DNA from: an uncultured Oscillospiraceae bacterium
GTDB taxonomy: Bacteria; Bacillota; Clostridia; Oscillospirales; Ruminococcaceae
DNA: 9,141 bases
Direction: 5' to 3'
Assembly (NCBI GenBank): GCA_934527255.1
Contig: CAKTAM010000075.1
Span: 1 to 9,141 of the forward strand
The position numbers and the translations under genes are program-made. Of the stretch, positions 6,955 to 9,141 are shown one piece after another. Every line of letters begins with the position of its first letter. The stretch's first letter is position 1. Below the pieces are notes generated by a model that worked only from the letters and a program-made list of their open reading frames with translations, ran no database searches and was not told where the DNA came from.

Positions 6955-8031
6955 TCTTTATTATATGGAGGTGTTGATTCTGCCCGGCTGAAAAAAGTCA
7001 TTACAAGCGAGATAACGCGGGGCGTGGCTTCCTCTATGTCCTATGCCGATATAGCGCGGAATATCCGCAATGCGTCCAGTGCTCCGCTGTCCAACTGTTA
7101 TCGCATAGCCCGCACCGAGGGGCACCGCATTCAGCAGGCTTCCGCTGCGGATGCACGAAACGCTGCAAAGAAAAAGGGCGCGGATGTGCTCAAACAGTGG
7201 GACGCAACGCTTGACGGCAGAACCAGAGATACCCACCGCCTGCTTGACGGTCAAATCCGTGAAACAGACGAACCCTTTGAAGCAAACGGCAAAAAAGCAA
7301 TGGAGCCGGGCAGCTTTGGCGACCCGGCAGAAGATTGCAATTGCCGTTGCGTTGCTCTTACCCGTGCCCGCTGGGCGCTGGATGAGGACGAGCTGAAAAC
7401 GCTGAAAGGGCGGGCAGAATACTTTGGGCTGGATAAGTCAAAGGATTTTGAGGAGTACAAAAAGAAGTATCTCGATTTGTATAGGTCAAGTGGCAAAGCG
7501 GGTGATACTGATGGGTACAGCGTGATTGATTCCGTAAGCCCGTTTAATTTTTCGGATAAGGCAGCTGTTCAGAAAGAAGTCGATGCTTTCCTGAAGGAAT
7601 TTGCAAACGCGCCGGAAGAACACGCCATTGTCATTTCCCCTACCGGGCAGCTGTTCCGGCTGACTGGCACCGTTGCGGATGTTGAAACCGGCCTTGTCGG
7701 TGAAGATGCATTGGTGGGCAGTATAGGAATGCACAATCACCCTGTTTGGGAAGGCTTTGAAAGCGGTGATTCGTTCAGTAAACAGGATGTATACTTTTCT
7801 GCTGCGCATAAAACTGGAATAGAGTACTTGACAACCGGTGAAAAAAGGTATTCATTTATATATAGCGGGCCATTAAGCGCGGAAGAATTAGAGCTGGAAT
7901 ACCAAAAAGCCCAAGAAGAAGTAATGGAAAAGGCATTTGAAAGCGGCGGGTATATTGAGTTCATTCAGGAAGCCACAATGAGGGCTTTGTCAGAAAGATT
8001 GGAAGGGTTTGATTTCAATGAAATCTTATGA
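6931..8031 (+). CDS. 5'-truncated MuF/SPP1-gp7 minor head protein with C-terminal JAMM-like domain
   Basis: The frame is open from a TTG at 6931, but phage similarity starts at residue 15 (base 6973), so the true 5' part is missing and translation is uncertain. Residues 15-150 match the MuF minor head proteins that enter the capsid with DNA: RTEGHR (61-66), WDATLDGRTRDTH (90-102), LDGQ (105-108), PGSFGDP (126-132) and CNCRC (136-140). After a charged linker (150-184), residues 213-366 form a separate domain. It has E229/E230, HNHP (268-271) and SKQD (283-286), which fits the zinc-binding E...HxHP...SxxD pattern of JAB/JAMM proteases, with an 11-residue instead of roughly 6-7-residue spacer before the Ser. 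Many phage MuF proteins carry exchangeable C-terminal toxin domains, so I read this as a MuF toxin fragment. Its 3' end overlaps the next gene by 14 nt. GC drops from about 55-63% in sampled N-terminal lines to about 46% in 7501-8020 (hand counts). Confidence 0.75.
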   Translation: MKKALGCSSLLYGGVDSARLKKVITSEITRGVASSMSYADIARNIRNASSAPLSNCYRIARTEGHRIQQASAADARNAAKKKGADVLKQWDATLDGRTRDTHRLLDGQIRETDEPFEANGKKAMEPGSFGDPAEDCNCRCVALTRARWALDEDELKTLKGRAEYFGLDKSKDFEEYKKKYLDLYRSSGKAGDTDGYSVIDSVSPFNFSDKAAVQKEVDAFLKEFANAPEEHAIVISPTGQLFRLTGTVADVETGLVGEDALVGSIGMHNHPVWEGFESGDSFSKQDVYFSAAHKTGIEYLTTGEKRYSFIYSGPLSAEELELEYQKAQEEVMEKAFESGGYIEFIQEATMRALSERLEGFDFNEIL

Positions 8032-8218
8032 ATCAGAAAAGGAAGAACTGAATAATTGGATGAGGGAACGAACCCGATACTATTATGAAACTGACACTAA
8101 GTGGCGTAAAGAACACGGCAACCACCGTGATAGTGAACCAAACAAAACGTTTTTGTTCGATGTTCAGGAATATAACCGCCGCCTGCGTGAGCTGAAGGAA
8201 AAATACGGCATTGAATAA
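8018..8218 (+). CDS. small orphan protein, candidate immunity partner of the MuF toxin domain
   Basis: This is a highly charged 66-aa protein with no signal peptide or membrane segment. The N-terminal half is rich in E, K and Y, and the C-terminal helix reads EYNRRLRELKEKYGIE. I do not recognise a named family. The ATG at 8018 is chosen because GGAAGGG (8001-8007) precedes it at a good distance; a TTG at 8009 lies too close. It overlaps the 3' end of the head-protein gene by 14 nt, implying translational coupling, and its composition (81 of 201 bases G or C, about 40%) is the lowest of any gene here. A tiny gene coupled to the toxin-tipped end of a MuF gene is the position occupied by immunity genes in polymorphic toxin systems; that function is inferred. 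It could instead be an unrelated phage accessory gene. Confidence 0.7.
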   Translation: MKSYESEKEELNNWMRERTRYYYETDTKWRKEHGNHRDSEPNKTFLFDVQEYNRRLRELKEKYGIE

Positions 8219-8223
8219 GCCAC

Positions 8224-8253
8224 AAAGCACCCTGCACCCGCACGGTGCTTTTT
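8224..8253 (+). terminator. Rho-independent terminator closing the MuF/orphan pair
   Basis: AAAGCACC (8224-8231) pairs with GGTGCTTT (8244-8251) around a 12-nt loop, with a T5 run ending at 8253. It begins 6 nt after the orphan-gene stop. Confidence 0.75.
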
Positions 8254-8260
8254 CTATGCT

Positions 8261-8283
8261 AAAAACGCACGGCGTGTGTTTTT
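8261..8283. terminator. second hairpin, A5/T5 symmetrical, possible bidirectional terminator
   Basis: AAAAACGCAC (8261-8270) pairs with GTGTGTTTTT (8274-8283) over 10 bp including one G-U, with a GGC loop. The A run and T run would serve as U tracts in opposite directions. An alternative fold pairs AAACGCACG (8263-8271) with CGTGCGTTT (8284-8292). Confidence 0.5.
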
Positions 8284-8322
8284 CGTGCGTTTATCGTGCG
8301 TTAGCAAGTTACCGGCAAGTTA
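8284..8322. repeat. two pairs of 8-bp direct repeats, each at 11-bp period
   Basis: CGTGCGTT occurs at 8284-8291 and 8295-8302. GCAAGTTA follows at 8304-8311 and 8315-8322. Both pairs are spaced by 11 bp, about one helical turn, which would put each repeat on the same DNA face. This suggests protein-binding sites or a recombination site; function unknown. Confidence 0.6.
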
Positions 8323-8339
8323 AAAGTAAATCGTTCAGT

Positions 8340-8367
8340 AAGCACACTTTGGCGGTGTGCTTTTTTT
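8340..8367 (+). terminator. Rho-independent terminator upstream of the holin gene
   Basis: AAGCACAC (8340-8347) pairs perfectly with GTGTGCTT (8355-8362) around a 7-nt loop and runs into seven Ts (8361-8367). It lies only 28 nt before the holin start, so the lysis genes would need a promoter inside this stretch, or antitermination. Confidence 0.8.
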
Positions 8368-8395
8368 ATGCCTGAAAAGGAAAGGAGTAATTGTT

Positions 8396-8623
8396 ATGAG
8401 ATGTTGGAAATCGTGGATTAAGGCCGCCGGTATCCGTGCGGTAAAGACGGTTGCACAGTCTGCTGTGGCAATGATCGGCACCAGCGCGGTGCTGGGTCAG
8501 GTGGATTGGCTGATGGTCGGCAGCGCTGCTGCGTTGTCCGGTATTCTGTCCCTGCTGACCTCTATCGCCGGTCTGCCGGAATGCAAGGCAGATGAACCGG
8601 CCGAAGAAAAGGAAGGTGAATAA
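8396..8623 (+). CDS. phage holin, r1t-like family
   Basis: This 75-aa protein has the composition of a small phage holin. It has a basic N-terminus (RCWKSWIKAAGIRAVK), two hydrophobic segments (about 18-35 and 37-59), and an acidic tail (ADEPAEEKEGE). The strings AVAMIGTSAVLG and VDWLMVGSAAA followed by LTSIAGLPE are what I expect of r1t-type holins of Firmicutes phages. Holins open the inner membrane so the endolysin can reach the wall. The ATG at 8396 follows AAAGGAG (8381-8387) by 8 nt; an upstream in-frame start at 8357 would sit inside the terminator stem. The lysozyme gene starts 3 nt after the stop, a standard holin-endolysin pair. Confidence 0.85.
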   Translation: MRCWKSWIKAAGIRAVKTVAQSAVAMIGTSAVLGQVDWLMVGSAAALSGILSLLTSIAGLPECKADEPAEEKEGE

Positions 8624-8625
8624 AC

Positions 8626-9141
8626 ATGGCAATCAACCGGAAAGTGCTGGATGTTTCCAAATACCAGCCGAACATTGATTACGCCGCCTGCGCGAAGGCG
8701 ATTGACGGCGTGATTCTGCGCTGCGGCCTGACGTACTGGGGCCAGCAGAACAAGGCCGCCGACCCCTGTTTTGAAGCACATTACAAGGGCTTCAAGGCTG
8801 CCGGTGTGCCGGTGGGTGTGTATTACTACAGCGCCGCTGACAACGTGACGCAGGCCCAGCTGGAAGCCGCAAAGTGCCTTGAAATTATCAAGGGTAAGCA
8901 GTTTGAATACCCTGTATATTTCGATATGGAAAACAAGGAACGACAGGGCAAGCTGACCGGCGCAGAGCGGTATGCAATCGCGGATGCGTTCCTGTCCAAG
9001 GTGCAGGGCGCGGGGTATTATGTGGGCTTTTACAGCTATTCCGCGTTCATCCAGCAGATGGGCACGGAATACTTCAACAAGCTGAAACTGAAATATTCCG
9101 TCTGGCTGGCTGACTACCGCAAAACACCCGCGAGTTATACC
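8626..9141 (+). CDS. phage GH25 lysozyme (endolysin), partial at 3' end
   Basis: The first 172 residues of a glycoside hydrolase family 25 muramidase are present; the gene runs off the window. The N-terminal LDVSKYQPNID carries the conserved D9, and PVYFDMEN carries the catalytic pair D100/E102. VGVYYYSAA (63-71) and GYYVGFYSYSAF (130-141) are the usual strands of the TIM-like barrel, followed by VWLADY (159-164). The enzyme cleaves the MurNAc-GlcNAc bond in peptidoglycan and would act with the holin just upstream. There is no signal peptide, consistent with holin-dependent release. The start at 8626 is supported by GGAAGG (8611-8616), which lies in the holin's last codons. A C-terminal cell-wall-binding part, if any, is outside the window. 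Confidence 0.92.
   Translation, partial: MAINRKVLDVSKYQPNIDYAACAKAIDGVILRCGLTYWGQQNKAADPCFEAHYKGFKAAGVPVGVYYYSAADNVTQAQLEAAKCLEIIKGKQFEYPVYFDMENKERQGKLTGAERYAIADAFLSKVQGAGYYVGFYSYSAFIQQMGTEYFNKLKLKYSVWLADYRKTPASYT

Larger units (their letters stand above)
6797..6972. other. junction segment with no recognisable gene
   Basis: About 175 nt lie between the last ATPase-like codon and the first codon resembling phage head protein. Two frames stay open through it, but neither translation looks like a known family and both are biased by the inverted repeats. The left 90 nt are GC-rich; the right part is dominated by the long hairpin at 6890-6954. It may be a small dispersed element, the remnant of an insertion, or a chimeric join. 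Confidence 0.5.

Noticed and set aside
6931..6972. Full-length intact MuF head protein beginning at TTG 6931.
   Set aside because: The first 14 codons come from the hairpin arm and lack similarity; known family members have a longer N-terminal part. The gene is a 3' fragment.
6795..6977. A 60-codon frame through the junction segment, including an APVL string that recalls the missing DAPAL of the ATPase.
   Set aside because: Only four residues agree and the following residues do not resemble the family. I treat this as coincidence rather than a simple frameshift that would restore the pump.
8009..8017. TTG 8009 as the start of the 66-aa orphan gene.
   Set aside because: GGAAGGG at 8001-8007 is too close to 8009 but well placed for ATG 8018.
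1..9141. Search for tRNA, rRNA, CRISPR arrays, riboswitches, transposases and integrases.
   Set aside because: No cloverleaf, conserved rRNA segment, regular spacer array, recognisable riboswitch core, or transposase or integrase coding sequence was seen by eye.

Overview
The window looks like the chromosome of a moderately high-GC member of the Clostridia, most likely Oscillospiraceae (the Faecalibacterium/Subdoligranulum/Gemmiger type). The reasons are strong Gram-positive Shine-Dalgarno sites (AAAGGAG), a DnaC/DnaI-type helicase loader with an N-terminal Cys cluster beside what is probably a DnaD-type protein, a four-Cys TSCPD protein, and a ClpC/ClpA-type ATPase. This placement is an inference from gene content and base composition, not a taxonomic test. 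All recognised genes are on the + strand.

Region 1 (1-6802) is ordinary chromosome. In order it holds the 3' end of a probable DnaD-domain replication protein, a helicase-loader ATPase (210-1172), a PHP-domain metallophosphoesterase (1232-2074), a TSCPD protein with its own extended -10 promoter (2268-2519), a terminator (2579-2616), a Clp protease ATPase starting at TTG (2723-4939), and a PMCA/SERCA-like P-type cation ATPase starting at GTG (5015). The Clp ATPase keeps the ClpP-docking VGF loop but lacks the ClpC middle domain. The cation ATPase loses all family similarity inside its last cytoplasmic signature (TGDGVNDAP), near base 6796-6802, so TM5-TM10 are missing and the gene is broken.

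Region 2 (about 6797-6972) has no convincing gene. It holds a 17-nt palindrome and a 65-nt near-perfect long hairpin (6890-6954), and forms the junction between the broken ATPase and phage DNA.

Region 3 (6973-9141) is a prophage fragment. It starts inside a MuF/SPP1-gp7-type minor head protein. The C-terminal third of that protein is an AT-richer module with a JAB/JAMM-like metalloprotease signature (HNHP...SxxD). A 66-aa, roughly 40% GC orphan gene overlaps its 3' end. This is the layout expected of a phage-borne MuF polymorphic toxin and its immunity protein, and is the most interesting system here. A 180-nt non-coding block with three terminator-like hairpins and paired 11-bp-period repeats follows, then an r1t-type holin and a GH25 lysozyme that runs off the window. 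No capsid, tail or integrase genes lie between the head-protein fragment and the lysis genes, so the element is deleted or rearranged, or the junction is an assembly artefact.
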